A stretch of 64,000 nt of DNA from Mycobacterium sp. 1274761.0 (GTDB taxonomy: Bacteria; Actinomycetota; Actinomycetes; Mycobacteriales; Mycobacteriaceae): assembly GCF_001668615.1 (NCBI RefSeq), contig NZ_LZMC01000109.1, positions 1 to 64,000 on the forward strand. Direction: 5' to 3'. Positions 33,042 through 41,808 of this stretch are shown one piece after another (the first letter of the stretch is position 1; each line of letters opens with the position of its first letter). The notes beneath the pieces were generated by a model. The model was not told the DNA's origin, searched no databases, and saw only the letters and a program-made list of their open reading frames with translations. The translations under genes were made by a program, and so were the position numbers.

Positions 33042-33127
33042 CTACCTAGGATTATGGCGCAGAAGTCACTGTCGTGGCTGCTGTCGACAACAACCCACAC
33101 ACGCAGCGGATCAGAGGGAGCCAGCCG

Positions 33128-34057
33128 ATGCCTGAAGCGCAACTCCATCACGACGGACACCCCGCCTACCGCCGCCAGGTTCGGTTCGATTGGACCAACC
33201 TGCCTGTGCATTGGGTACCGGACAACCCCTTCGTCACGCACATGGTCAACGTGCTGCACCTACTGCTGCCCGAAGGGGAGCGCCACTTCATCAAGGCCGT
33301 GCTCGAGGCGTCGTCACTCGTCGACGACCCAGAACTGGAAGCGGCCATCAAGCCGTTCATCCAGCAGGAGTCCTGGCACGCCTGGGCACACCAGGTCGTG
33401 CTCGATCGGCTCGCCGAACAAGGCATCGACACCGCCGCATACACCAACCGCCTCGGCCGGACCTTGTCGATCACCCTGGGTGATCCGCCGAAGTTCTTTC
33501 CCCCGGCGCTGAAGCGGTGGTGGCTGTACCGGCGGCTGGCTGACGTGGCGGCGCTCGAACATTTCACTGCGGTGCTCGGCCAGTGGGTGCTGCAGAACAA
33601 GGGGCTCGAGAAAGCAGGCGCCGACCCGGTGATGCTCGACCTGCTGCGCTGGCACGGCGCCGAGGAGGTCGAGCACCGGTCCTTGGTCTTCGACGTTTAC
33701 CAGCACGTGAGCGGAAGCTATGCCATCAGGGCCTTTTCGATGATGATGACCGCGCCGCTGTTCATCGGCTGGTGGGTCGTCGGCGCCCGCTACCTGATGT
33801 CTCAGGACGCGTCGACCGACGCCAAATGGCGCTGGCGGTACTGGCGCCGGGCCGCTCGCAAAGAGTTGTTGCCCGACCCGTGGAACTTCCTGGTGGCGGT
33901 GCCGCTGCGGTACATGCGCCCCGGCCACCATCCCGGACCGGAGGCCGACACACAGGCGGCGCTGGACTATCTCGCTTACTCGCCGGCGGCACGTGACGCC
34001 CGCGAGCGCGCGCAGGCGCACGAACGATCAGCGGCACTGCAAGCGGCACACAACTAG
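33128..34057 (+). CDS. PF10118-type predicted metal-dependent hydrolase
   Basis: The 309-residue protein fits the PF10118 family of predicted metal-dependent hydrolases: PVHWVPDNPFVTHMVNVLHLLLPEGERHFIKAV, IQQESWHAWAHQ, and the later WHGAEEVEHRSLVFDVY, with His and Glu residues spaced like a diiron or other metal carboxylate site in a helical bundle. A hydrophobic stretch (FSMMMTAPLFIGWWVVGARYL) may touch the membrane. ATG 33128 is chosen for the preceding GAGGGAG. It leads an operon with a ferredoxin and a ferredoxin reductase, so it may be an oxygenase fed by them, not a hydrolase; this is inference. Confidence 0.83.
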   Translation: MPEAQLHHDGHPAYRRQVRFDWTNLPVHWVPDNPFVTHMVNVLHLLLPEGERHFIKAVLEASSLVDDPELEAAIKPFIQQESWHAWAHQVVLDRLAEQGIDTAAYTNRLGRTLSITLGDPPKFFPPALKRWWLYRRLADVAALEHFTAVLGQWVLQNKGLEKAGADPVMLDLLRWHGAEEVEHRSLVFDVYQHVSGSYAIRAFSMMMTAPLFIGWWVVGARYLMSQDASTDAKWRWRYWRRAARKELLPDPWNFLVAVPLRYMRPGHHPGPEADTQAALDYLAYSPAARDARERAQAHERSAALQAAHN

Positions 34058-34065
34058 GAGGGGCG

Positions 34066-34254
34066 ATGAAGGTTGTGGTGGATTTCGATACCTGCGACGG
34101 CAACGGCGTGTGCATGAGCATCTGCCGGGAGATGTTCGACATCCGGGAGGACGGTCTTCATCTGCTCCAGGAAGATCCGCCCGAAGAGCTGCGGGCCAAA
34201 CTCGTTGGGGCGCAGGTGTCCTGTCCCACCGGCGCTATCACGGTGAAGGACTGA
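34066..34254 (+). CDS. Ferredoxin, [3Fe-4S] type
   Basis: A 62-residue ferredoxin with Cys10, Cys16 and Cys53 as cluster ligands, Asn13 in the position of a missing fourth ligand, and an extra Cys20. A strong AGGAGG site lies six bases before the ATG. It is eight bases after the hydrolase gene and three before the reductase gene. It should carry electrons from the reductase to the hydrolase-like protein or to a P450, possibly the one at 30.4-31.7 kb. Confidence 0.92.
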   Translation: MKVVVDFDTCDGNGVCMSICREMFDIREDGLHLLQEDPPEELRAKLVGAQVSCPTGAITVKD

Positions 34255-34257
34255 CCC

Positions 34258-35472
34258 ATGGCGTCACAACAGCGGCTCGAGCGGGTGGTCGTGGTCGGCG
34301 ACGGCGTCGCAGGCCAGATGGCGGCGCAGACCCTGCGGGTGCAGGGCTTCGACGGTGAGCTAACCGTTGTCGGCGCCGAACGGCACCACCCCTATCACCG
34401 GCCCGCGCTGTCCAAGAAGCTGCTCACCGGCGAAGTACACCGGGCCGGCATAGACATGGCACCACAATTCCCTTTCGACGCGCGTGTGCTGCGAGAGGCG
34501 ACGGCGCTGCGACTCGACACTGCATCGCGCACTCTGCAGGTGAGAGACGGTGACGGGGAGCGCGTGGTGAACTACGACGGCCTCATCATCGCCACCGGCG
34601 CCGACGTCCGCCAATGGCCGGGCGGGCCGACACCTGACGGTGTACTGCCACTGCGAACGGTCGACGATTGCCTGGCCATCCGCGAGAGCCTGGCCGCGCG
34701 CAGCCGAGTTGTGGTCATCGGCGGCGGGTTCATCGGTACCGAAGTCGCCGCGAGCCTGAGGTCCATCGGGTTGGACGTGACGCTGCTGTCGCGTGCCGAC
34801 ACCCTGCTGCACTCCGCACTCGGCGAGCAGATCGGGAGCTGCTGGACGGATTTGCATCGCCGGCACGGCGTCGACGTCCGCGTCGGTATCACGGTCGACG
34901 GTTTCCTCGGTGAGGACCGCGTTACGGGCGTGCGGCTCGGCGACGGGTCGACCGTGAGCGCTGATCTGGTGGTGATCGGCCTCGGCGTCGACCCCGCCAC
35001 CGATTGGCTGCAAGGGTCCGGCATCACCGTCGACGACGGTGTGGTCTGCGATGCGACCGGCGCCGCCGAGGGTGCCACCGGTGTCTTCGCCGCAGGTGAT
35101 GTGGCGCGGTGGTGGCATCCGCGCTACCAACAACATCTGCGGATCGAGCACTGGGACCAGGCGTCGCGGCAGGGAATCACCGCGGCGCGTAACCTTCTGG
35201 TGGGTCCCGACGAGGCGCAGGAATACGATGCGGTGCCGTACTTCTGGTCCGATCAGTACGACGTGAAACTCCAATTGCTAGGTGTGCCACTGGGATACGA
35301 CTCGGTGGACATCATCGAGGGGAGTATCGGCCGCGAATTCGTTGCGGCATATGGCAAAGAGGGTCGCACGGTCGCGGTGCTCAGCACCATTCCGGGCCGG
35401 GTGACCGACTACCGTGCTGCCGTTGCCGGCTTTGCAGCGTTCCCGCCCGCCCTTGCGATGCAGACCACTTAG
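34258..35472 (+). CDS. NAD(P)H-dependent ferredoxin reductase
   Basis: The 404-residue FAD protein belongs to the putidaredoxin/rhodocoxin reductase group. The FAD dinucleotide fold VVVVGDGVAGQMAA has Asp in place of the middle Gly of the usual GxGxxG; the NAD(P) fold VVVIGGGFIGTEVAA is normal, and GVFAAGDVARWWHP binds the FAD. The C-terminal domain has the conserved YFWSDQYD. It completes the three-gene operon under the TetR regulator and could serve both ferredoxins of the window. Confidence 0.93.
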   Translation: MASQQRLERVVVVGDGVAGQMAAQTLRVQGFDGELTVVGAERHHPYHRPALSKKLLTGEVHRAGIDMAPQFPFDARVLREATALRLDTASRTLQVRDGDGERVVNYDGLIIATGADVRQWPGGPTPDGVLPLRTVDDCLAIRESLAARSRVVVIGGGFIGTEVAASLRSIGLDVTLLSRADTLLHSALGEQIGSCWTDLHRRHGVDVRVGITVDGFLGEDRVTGVRLGDGSTVSADLVVIGLGVDPATDWLQGSGITVDDGVVCDATGAAEGATGVFAAGDVARWWHPRYQQHLRIEHWDQASRQGITAARNLLVGPDEAQEYDAVPYFWSDQYDVKLQLLGVPLGYDSVDIIEGSIGREFVAAYGKEGRTVAVLSTIPGRVTDYRAAVAGFAAFPPALAMQTT

Positions 35473-35626
35473 TCGATGCCGACCTTTGGGCGCGGCTGTC
35501 GCTGGTGCTGGCACGTCACTGTGGGTTGGCTGGAGCGCTGCTGACAGGCGTCGTAAAGGCAATTGTCAACAAGGTCTTGGTGATTCAACACTGGGCGACG
35601 CCTAGGGCTGGGCGTAGCCTCAATGC

Positions 35627-36343
35627 GTGCACACGTTCGACCGCCGCACACTGCTGGTCGGTATCGCTGCGGCTGTGGCCACGGCCGCGCTTCCTCGCGC
35701 CGCCGCCGACCCCGGCACAGCACGGATCCCCGCACCCAACGGGGTGGTGACCAGCCTGCCCGGCGGCGGCACCGACCTCGCGTTGACCGTCGACGACGGC
35801 GCCAGCACCGAGGTAGTCGCGGCCTACGCGCAATTCTGCCGCGACAGCGGCACCCGGCTGACCTTCTTCGTCAACGGCGCCAAACCATCCTGGACGGTCA
35901 ACGCCGCCGCTCTGCGCCCCATGGTCGACTCCGGGCAGATCCAGGTGGCCAATCACACCTGGTCACATCCCTACATCACCAAGCTTTCGTTAACCGATGT
36001 CGCCGACCAGATCAAGCGCAACGCCGACTTTCTGCGCAACACTTACGGCGCCGACGGCACGCCGTTCTTCCGGCCGCCCTACGGACTGCACACTCCCGAC
36101 ACCGACCGGGTGGCTGCCGACCTCGGCTACCACACCATCACTTTGTGGAGCGGAACGGTTGGCGATTCGCGTCCGATCAGCGCGCCTGATCTGGTCGCGG
36201 CGGCCGCCAGATCGTTTCAGCCGCAACAGATCGTGCTAGCGCACGCCAACCTGCCGACGATCACCGGCTGCTACGGACAACTGCTCGAGCTCATTCATCA
36301 GCGCAACCTGACGACCGTCACTCTTAACGATGTGTTCGGCTGA
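35627..36343 (+). CDS. Secreted polysaccharide deacetylase (NodB/CE4)
   Basis: This 238-residue enzyme should remove acetyl groups from a cell-wall or capsular N-acetylated sugar. It begins with a Tat-like signal (FDRRTLLVGIAAAVATAALPRAAA, twin Arg at 6-7), followed by the NodB domain with the LTVDDGAS catalytic base (Asp56-Asp57), the NHTWSHPYI metal histidines and RPPYGL. Start GTG 35627. It is separated by about 150 bases from the reductase gene, where I see no other feature, and stands alone. Confidence 0.9.
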   Translation: MHTFDRRTLLVGIAAAVATAALPRAAADPGTARIPAPNGVVTSLPGGGTDLALTVDDGASTEVVAAYAQFCRDSGTRLTFFVNGAKPSWTVNAAALRPMVDSGQIQVANHTWSHPYITKLSLTDVADQIKRNADFLRNTYGADGTPFFRPPYGLHTPDTDRVAADLGYHTITLWSGTVGDSRPISAPDLVAAAARSFQPQQIVLAHANLPTITGCYGQLLELIHQRNLTTVTLNDVFG

Positions 36344-36406
36344 GCCGACTGCGTAATAAGCTGCATTGCCGATCAGTACGGCGTTCTGCCTGGCGCTGCG
36401 GAGCGT

Positions 36407-37609
36407 TTAGCGAGCCGTGATCCGGTCGACCAGACGCTGAGCCGCCAGTGCCGCGCCGTCGGTACGGATCCGCGTGGCCACCGCCCGAGCGCGCTTCTTG
36501 GTTTCGGGCGCCAGCGCGATCTCAAGCGCCGCCGACAGCGACGCGACCGTCGGTTCCGGGCCGTCGTGCGCGGCGCCGATGCCGAGATCGGCCACCCGGG
36601 CCGCCCAGTACGGTTGATCGGCGAACTGCGGCACCACAACCTGCGGCACGCCCGCGCGCGCGGCCGTCGTCGTGGTGCCCGCCCCGCCGTGATGCACGAC
36701 CGCCGCGACCCGACCGAACAACTTTTGGTGGTTCACTTCACCTACCGCCAGGCAGTCGTTCCCGTCGTCGACGACACCCAGATCGGCCCACCCGCGGCCG
36801 ACGAGGACACGATGACCGTGTTCGCGTATCGCGCCGATGGCCACCCGCGCGACATCCGCGGGCGCCCGCACACTACCCATGCTCACGTACACCGGAGGCG
36901 GACCCGCGGTGAGGAAGCCCGCGACGTCGTCGGGCAGCGGCCGCTCGTCGGGCAGGAACCAGGCGCCGGTCCGCACCACGTCGAACCACGGCGATCCCGG
37001 CCACGGCGCCAGGATCGGGTCCGCGGCCAGCCACGGGCTGTGGGTGAACACGTGGTCGCGCACGTTGTGCACGGGCGGTAATCCCAGCGCGGCCCGACGC
37101 GTGTTGAGCGGGTCACCGTAGAGCGCCTGGACGCGCTCGGCGTCCACCTCCCACAGCAGCCGGTTGTCCGCTCCGGGCGGGAACGGCTTGCCCGGCCGGG
37201 GCAGCGGCGCGTGATGTGGTGATGGAATGGGGCACGGGTGCAGCGCGGCAAGTATGTATAAAACGCCGTGCATTTCGGCGATCGTGCGCACACCTGCCGG
37301 CATCAAGCCCGACGCCACCACCGCATCACATCCCTCGGCGACCGGGGCCAGGGTGTCGAACTGCATGGCGACCAGGTGGGCCGCCGTGGCAGGTGCGTCC
37401 TTGGGCGTCAGCGGCTTCTCGCCGTGCAGCAGTTCGCGCAGGGACTGCCCGATCGCAACCAGTTCGACGCCGGCCCTGGCCGCGAGGTCGGCGAAGTCAG
37501 GCGGTGCGATCACCTGCGGTTCGGCGCCGAGTTCGCGCAGTGCGACCGCCAGCGCCATGATCGGTTCGACGTCCCCACGGGAACCCCATGTCCACAACAC
37601 AATTCGCAT
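36407..37609 (-). CDS. GT1-family glycosyltransferase (MGT/UGT type)
   Basis: The 400-residue GT-B enzyme resembles mycobacterial sterol/glycopeptidolipid-type glycosyltransferases. The N-terminal acceptor half starts MRIVLWTWGSRGDVEPIMALA, and the donor half has PVYVSMGSV and the nucleotide-sugar signature VVHHGGAGTTTTAARAGVPQVVVP-(split) with the following QFADQPYWAARV. ATG 37609 was preferred to an upstream in-frame codon because MRIVLW is the usual start. Acceptor could be a lipid or small aglycone. No other glycolipid genes are adjacent. Confidence 0.9.
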   Translation of the reverse strand: MRIVLWTWGSRGDVEPIMALAVALRELGAEPQVIAPPDFADLAARAGVELVAIGQSLRELLHGEKPLTPKDAPATAAHLVAMQFDTLAPVAEGCDAVVASGLMPAGVRTIAEMHGVLYILAALHPCPIPSPHHAPLPRPGKPFPPGADNRLLWEVDAERVQALYGDPLNTRRAALGLPPVHNVRDHVFTHSPWLAADPILAPWPGSPWFDVVRTGAWFLPDERPLPDDVAGFLTAGPPPVYVSMGSVRAPADVARVAIGAIREHGHRVLVGRGWADLGVVDDGNDCLAVGEVNHQKLFGRVAAVVHHGGAGTTTTAARAGVPQVVVPQFADQPYWAARVADLGIGAAHDGPEPTVASLSAALEIALAPETKKRARAVATRIRTDGAALAAQRLVDRITAR

Positions 37610-37699
37610 GGACAGCGATTCTGGGGCATCCCAGGGGTCTTGCCGCAAGACCCCGGGTGCGTTATAAGTTGAAGTGGGAAGGAAATACGGCTCCCGCTG

Positions 37700-39286
37700 T
37701 CAGGTCCGGTTGAGCGTCGCTTCCTCGAGATCGAGTCCGTGCAGCACCGACCGCAGCACCTCGTCATCGATGTGTCCCTTGTCGCGTTCGTCGATGAACG
37801 TTGCGCGTTCGGCCCCGAGCATCTCCAGCCGCAGCCGGCGGAACGCCGACGTAGGGCTCTCGCCGAGCTCTTCCTCGGGGCGGCCGAGCCGCTCCCATGC
37901 CGAGTTGCGGCGCCGAGTGTTCCACGCGCGCAATACTTCTGCGGCCCGCTCTACTTCTTGGGTGTCGGATTCGGCCAGCAGTTCGTCCAACCGCTCGGCC
38001 GCCGCGATGGCCGCCTTCTCCTGTGCGGCGGCCGCAGCGATCGCGTCGGTGCGCGCCTCGTCGCCTTCCACGCCGAGCCGCCGGATCAGCCACGGCAGCG
38101 TCAGGCCGTGCAACAGCAGCGTGCCGATGACGACGACGAAGGTGAGGAAGACGATGTGGGACCGTCCAGGGAAAGGCGCACCCGACAGCGTCGTCAGCGG
38201 CACGGCGAACGCCGCGGCCAGCGACACCACACCGCGCATGCCGGCCCACGCGACGATGAATACGTACGACGGTCTCGGCGGCGGTTCGCGTTCGCGGATG
38301 CGGGTCGAGAGCACGCCCGGCAGATAGGCGAACGCGTACACCCAGACGATCCGCACGACGATGACGGTGGCCAGAACGGCGATGGAGTAGAACGCCATCC
38401 GGGTGAACGGCATGCCGCGGATCTCGTCGACGACGCCGGGCAACTGCAGCCCGATCATGAGAAATGCGAATGATTCCAGCAGCAGCTGCAGGGCTTTCCA
38501 CACCGCGACGTCCTGGAGCCGGGTTTCGTAGCCCGCGTGGACGAACCGCTGCCCCAGGATCAGCGCCGCGACGACCACGGCGAGCACTCCGGAGCCGTGT
38601 ACCTCTTCCGCGGTCAGGTAGATCACGAACGGGGCCACCAGGCCGACGCCGCTTTCCACCAGCGGGTCGTCGAGGCGCGATCGGATGAACGCGATCACCG
38701 AGCCCAGCATGACCCCCACGACGACCCCGCCCGCCGCCGCGAGCAGGAAGATACCGAGCCCCTGGGGCCACGTCGCGGCCGTCCCGATCGCCGCGGCCAG
38801 TGCGACCTTGTAGGCGGTCAGCGCCGTCGCATCGTTGAGCAGGCTCTCGCCGCCGAGCAGCGTCATGATGCGGCGCGGCAGCCCGAGCCTGCGCCCGACA
38901 GCCGTCGCCGACACCGCATCGGGCGGCGCCACGATCGCGCCGAGCGTCAACCCGGCAACTAGCGTCACCTCGGGCACAGTCTTGTACGCGACGTAGCCGA
39001 CCGCGAACGTCGTCGCCAGCGGCAGGCCGATCGCCAGCAGCCCGATCGGTCGCAGGTTCTTCCTCATCCTGACGTAGCTGCTCTCCAGGCCGGCCGACCA
39101 CAGCAGCGGCGGCAGCAGCACGTACAGCACGACCTCCGGATCGAGGTCGACGTGCTGCAACCCGGGAATCGCGCTGCCGGCGAGCCCAGCGACCACCAGC
39201 GCCAGCGGGGCCGATACGTCGAACCGTCGCGCCACCGCCGTCACCAGCACCGACACCACCAGCGCCGCGAGCAATGAGCCTTGCAC
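37700..39286 (-). CDS. Na+/H+ antiporter, CPA1/NhaP family
   Basis: The 528-residue protein has about twelve membrane segments in the first 400 residues, including GAIVAPPDAVSATAVGR and GGESLLNDATALTAYK whose Asp residues make the cation site, and WAGMRGVVSLAAAFA typical of CPA1. The last 120 residues form a charged, helical cytoplasmic domain rich in Ala/Glu/Arg. The GTG start is fixed by AAGGAGGT six bases upstream. It diverges from the UBP zinc-finger gene, with which it shares about 40 bases of promoter space. Confidence 0.92.
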   Translation of the reverse strand: MQGSLLAALVVSVLVTAVARRFDVSAPLALVVAGLAGSAIPGLQHVDLDPEVVLYVLLPPLLWSAGLESSYVRMRKNLRPIGLLAIGLPLATTFAVGYVAYKTVPEVTLVAGLTLGAIVAPPDAVSATAVGRRLGLPRRIMTLLGGESLLNDATALTAYKVALAAAIGTAATWPQGLGIFLLAAAGGVVVGVMLGSVIAFIRSRLDDPLVESGVGLVAPFVIYLTAEEVHGSGVLAVVVAALILGQRFVHAGYETRLQDVAVWKALQLLLESFAFLMIGLQLPGVVDEIRGMPFTRMAFYSIAVLATVIVVRIVWVYAFAYLPGVLSTRIREREPPPRPSYVFIVAWAGMRGVVSLAAAFAVPLTTLSGAPFPGRSHIVFLTFVVVIGTLLLHGLTLPWLIRRLGVEGDEARTDAIAAAAAQEKAAIAAAERLDELLAESDTQEVERAAEVLRAWNTRRRNSAWERLGRPEEELGESPTSAFRRLRLEMLGAERATFIDERDKGHIDDEVLRSVLHGLDLEEATLNRT

Positions 39287-39325
39287 GGCCGCACCTCCTT
39301 GGAACGTGCCTATACCTTGGTCAGC

Positions 39326-39634
39326 ATGCTGAAGAGATCGCGCCCACGCGGTACGAGGGTGCCCCGTGCTCCGCGCTCGTGTGAGCATCTCTTGGCTGCA
39401 ACCTCATCACCCGAACCGGTTACTCCCGGACAGTGCCAGGGCTGCGCCGATTTGGGCGAGCGCACCTGGGCACATCTGCGGATGTGCATGACGTGCGGCC
39501 ATGTTGGCTGCTGTGACTCGAGCCCGCACCAACACGCCAGCGAACACTTTCGGCAGACCGGTCATCCGGTCATGCGGTCGATCGAGCCGGGGGAGGACTG
39601 GCGATGGTGCTACATCGACGTCCGGCTCGGGTGA
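39326..39634 (+). CDS. UBP-type zinc finger protein
   Basis: The 102-residue protein is essentially one ZnF-UBP domain: CEHL, CQGCADLGERTWAHLRMCMTCGHVGCCDSS, then HQHASEHFRQTGHPV and the final WRWCYID. In eukaryotes this fold binds the free C-terminus of ubiquitin; bacteria carrying it stand-alone usually encode it beside redox or transport genes and its ligand is unknown. The basic N-terminus (KRSRPRGTRVPRAPR) may bind nucleic acid. ATG 39326 gives the shortest sensible protein. Confidence 0.85.
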   Translation: MLKRSRPRGTRVPRAPRSCEHLLAATSSPEPVTPGQCQGCADLGERTWAHLRMCMTCGHVGCCDSSPHQHASEHFRQTGHPVMRSIEPGEDWRWCYIDVRLG

Positions 39635-39657
39635 AGATCTGGCAGGCTTGACGGGCG

Positions 39658-40923
39658 ATGACTGAAACCACGGAGTCTCCCGAGCCCGGGGACGATCTCG
39701 ACGACGAGTCGACCGCCAGCGAACCGATTGCGCAGCGCAACCACCGGAAAGCGGTGATGCTTCTCGGTTCCGGCGAGCTGAGCCGCGAGTTGGCGTGGGC
39801 GTTTCAGCGGTTGGGCCGTGCGGTGATCGCCGTCGACCGGTACGCCAATGCGCCCGCCCACGGTGTGGCCGATCGCTCCGCAGTGGTCAAGATGAACGAC
39901 GCGGAAGCCCTGACCGCGATCATCGACCGCGAGGACCCGCTGTACGTCGTCGCCGAGTCCGGTGTCATTGCAGTGGATGCACTCGTCGCCGCCGCTGAGC
40001 GCGGCCGCGAGGTCTTCCCCACTCCCCGCAGCGTCCGGATGGCCCAGGACCGCGAAGGCATGCGCAGGCTGGCCGCCGACGAGCTGGGTCTGCCGACCGC
40101 GCCGTTCTGGTTCGCCGGATCGCTCGAGGAGCTGACCGCCGTGGCCGATCACGCCGGCTTCCCGCTGGTGGTGAAGCCGGTGGCGGGCGTGCCGCGGGAA
40201 GGCGAGTCCGTGCTGCTGCGCACCGAAGACGTCGAGGCGGCGTGGCAACGCGCGGTCGCTGCGGGCCGGGTTCCCAACAACCGGGTGCTGGCCGAGACGG
40301 TCGTCGAGGTGGACTACGAGGTCACCCTGATCACGGTCCGCACCACCGGGCCGACGGGACCGGCGTTGCACTTCTGCGAACCGATCGGCCACCGCGACGC
40401 CGACGAGGACGCGCTCGAGGCGTGGCAGCCGCAGCAGATGTCGGCGGCGGCGCTCGATGCGGCCAAGTCGATCGCTGCACGCATCGTCAACGCGCTGGGC
40501 GGGCGGGGCCTGTTCGGCGTCGAGCTGCTGGTTCGCGGCGACGAGGTCTACTTCTCCGACATCCGCACGGGACCTCATGACAGCGGCCTGGTAACCCTTC
40601 GTTCGCAACGGCTTTCGGAGTTCGAGCTGCATGCGCGGGCCATCCTCGGACTGCAGGTTGACACCATCATGATCTCGCCGGGCGCGGCGGAGGTGACGTA
40701 CGCGGGCGCGGAGTCGGTGCCGGTCGACATCGCGCCGGAGACCGCCAGTGCGGTGCTGGCCGACGCCTTGGCGGTCGCCGAGAGCGATGCCCGGCTGTTC
40801 AACCGGCCCGACGAGACCGAACCGCGGCGTCGCCTCGGACTGGCGCTGGCCACCGCGCCGGAGGTGACCACCGCGCGCGACAGGGTGCGCCGGGTCACCG
40901 GCGTCCTACGCAAGCTCTGGTGA
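39658..40923 (+). CDS. purT: Formate-dependent phosphoribosylglycinamide formyltransferase
   Basis: PurT makes formyl-GAR from GAR, ATP and formate in purine synthesis, replacing the folate-dependent PurN reaction. The 421-residue ATP-grasp protein shows the pre-ATP-grasp strand MLLGSGELSRELAWAFQRLG, VIAVDRYANAPA, PTPRSVRMAQDREGMRRLA, FPLVVKPVAG, the ATP-grasp EYD-like DYEVTLI and FFCEPIGHRD-like HFCEPIGHRD, and the metal-binding FSDIRTGPHDSG. The 3' end overlaps the next gene by GTGA. Confidence 0.94.
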   Translation: MTETTESPEPGDDLDDESTASEPIAQRNHRKAVMLLGSGELSRELAWAFQRLGRAVIAVDRYANAPAHGVADRSAVVKMNDAEALTAIIDREDPLYVVAESGVIAVDALVAAAERGREVFPTPRSVRMAQDREGMRRLAADELGLPTAPFWFAGSLEELTAVADHAGFPLVVKPVAGVPREGESVLLRTEDVEAAWQRAVAAGRVPNNRVLAETVVEVDYEVTLITVRTTGPTGPALHFCEPIGHRDADEDALEAWQPQQMSAAALDAAKSIAARIVNALGGRGLFGVELLVRGDEVYFSDIRTGPHDSGLVTLRSQRLSEFELHARAILGLQVDTIMISPGAAEVTYAGAESVPVDIAPETASAVLADALAVAESDARLFNRPDETEPRRRLGLALATAPEVTTARDRVRRVTGVLRKLW

Positions 40924-41375
40924 CCGTGCCGCGGGACGGCGACGCCGACGACCCGGTACGGCCGACGGTGGCCCCCTTCCTCGGGGCACTGGCAATCATT
41001 GTGGTCGTCGTGATCGCTATCTGGTTGCTCAACGTATTCGGCGGTGACCGCACGCCGCAGGAACAGCGGATCGGCACCGCGGTCGTCGGCCAGAACGACG
41101 CGCTGCAGCGGCAGAACTTCTCGGATTTCGTCCGCTACACGTGTGAGAAGAACCGCGGATCGGAAGCGGATGTGATTGCGCGGCAGAAAGATTCGGTGGC
41201 CAAGCGGGGCGCCCGGTTCGTCGACGACGTAACCGACGTGAAGATCGACGGCGACCGTGCGACAGCGACCGTGACCTACCATTTCGACAAGTCGCCCGAC
41301 GAGAAGACGCCTGTTCCGATGACGTTCGCGCGGGAGGGCGACGCCTGGAAGGTCTGTTCGACCGGTCCCAGCTAG
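40920..41375 (+). CDS. Small membrane protein with NTF2/DUF4878-like domain
   Basis: The 151-residue protein has one membrane helix (LGALAIIVVVVIAIWLLNVFG, about 21-41) and a C-terminal domain (55-150) of the same kind as the protein next to fba: NDALQRQNFSDFVRYTCEKN, DVKIDGDRATATVTYHF and a final GDAWKVCSTG. Two Cys may pair outside the cytoplasm. It is coupled to purT by GTGA. Function unknown. Confidence 0.82.
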   Translation: MTVPRDGDADDPVRPTVAPFLGALAIIVVVVIAIWLLNVFGGDRTPQEQRIGTAVVGQNDALQRQNFSDFVRYTCEKNRGSEADVIARQKDSVAKRGARFVDDVTDVKIDGDRATATVTYHFDKSPDEKTPVPMTFAREGDAWKVCSTGPS

Positions 41376-41394
41376 GTGTGGGACACTCGCGACC

Positions 41395-41808
41395 GTGAGC
41401 TATGCGGGAGATATCACGCCGCAAGAGGCGTGGAAGATTCTCAACGACGACCCGCAGGCCGTGCTCGTCGACTGCCGCACCGACGCGGAATGGCGTTTCG
41501 TCGGTGTGCCCGACCTGACGGGCCTCGGTCGCGACGTCGTCTACGTCGAGTGGAACCGCGTCGACGGCAGCAGGAATGAGAACTTCGTCGACGACCTGCG
41601 CGCGGCGGGCGTCGAACCCGGTGATCGCCCGGTGGTCTTTTTGTGTCGCTCGGGTAATCGGTCCATCGGTGCGGCCAAGGCGGCCACCGAGGCCGGCATC
41701 GCGCCGTCGTACAACATCCTCGACGGATTCGAGGGCGACCTCGACGAGAACAAGCATCGCGGGTCGACCGGTTGGAAGGCCGTCGGCCTGCCGTGGAAGC
41801 AGTCGTGA
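41395..41808 (+). CDS. Rhodanese-like sulfurtransferase
   Basis: The 137-residue single-domain rhodanese has VLVDCRTDAEWRFVG and the active loop CRSGNRS with Cys84 as persulfide carrier. Its GTG follows the preceding stop by about 20 bases and its 3' end overlaps metZ by GTGA. Conserved next to metZ in mycobacteria (Rv0390). A role in supplying or sensing sulfide for MetZ is plausible from context only. Confidence 0.9.
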   Translation: MSYAGDITPQEAWKILNDDPQAVLVDCRTDAEWRFVGVPDLTGLGRDVVYVEWNRVDGSRNENFVDDLRAAGVEPGDRPVVFLCRSGNRSIGAAKAATEAGIAPSYNILDGFEGDLDENKHRGSTGWKAVGLPWKQS

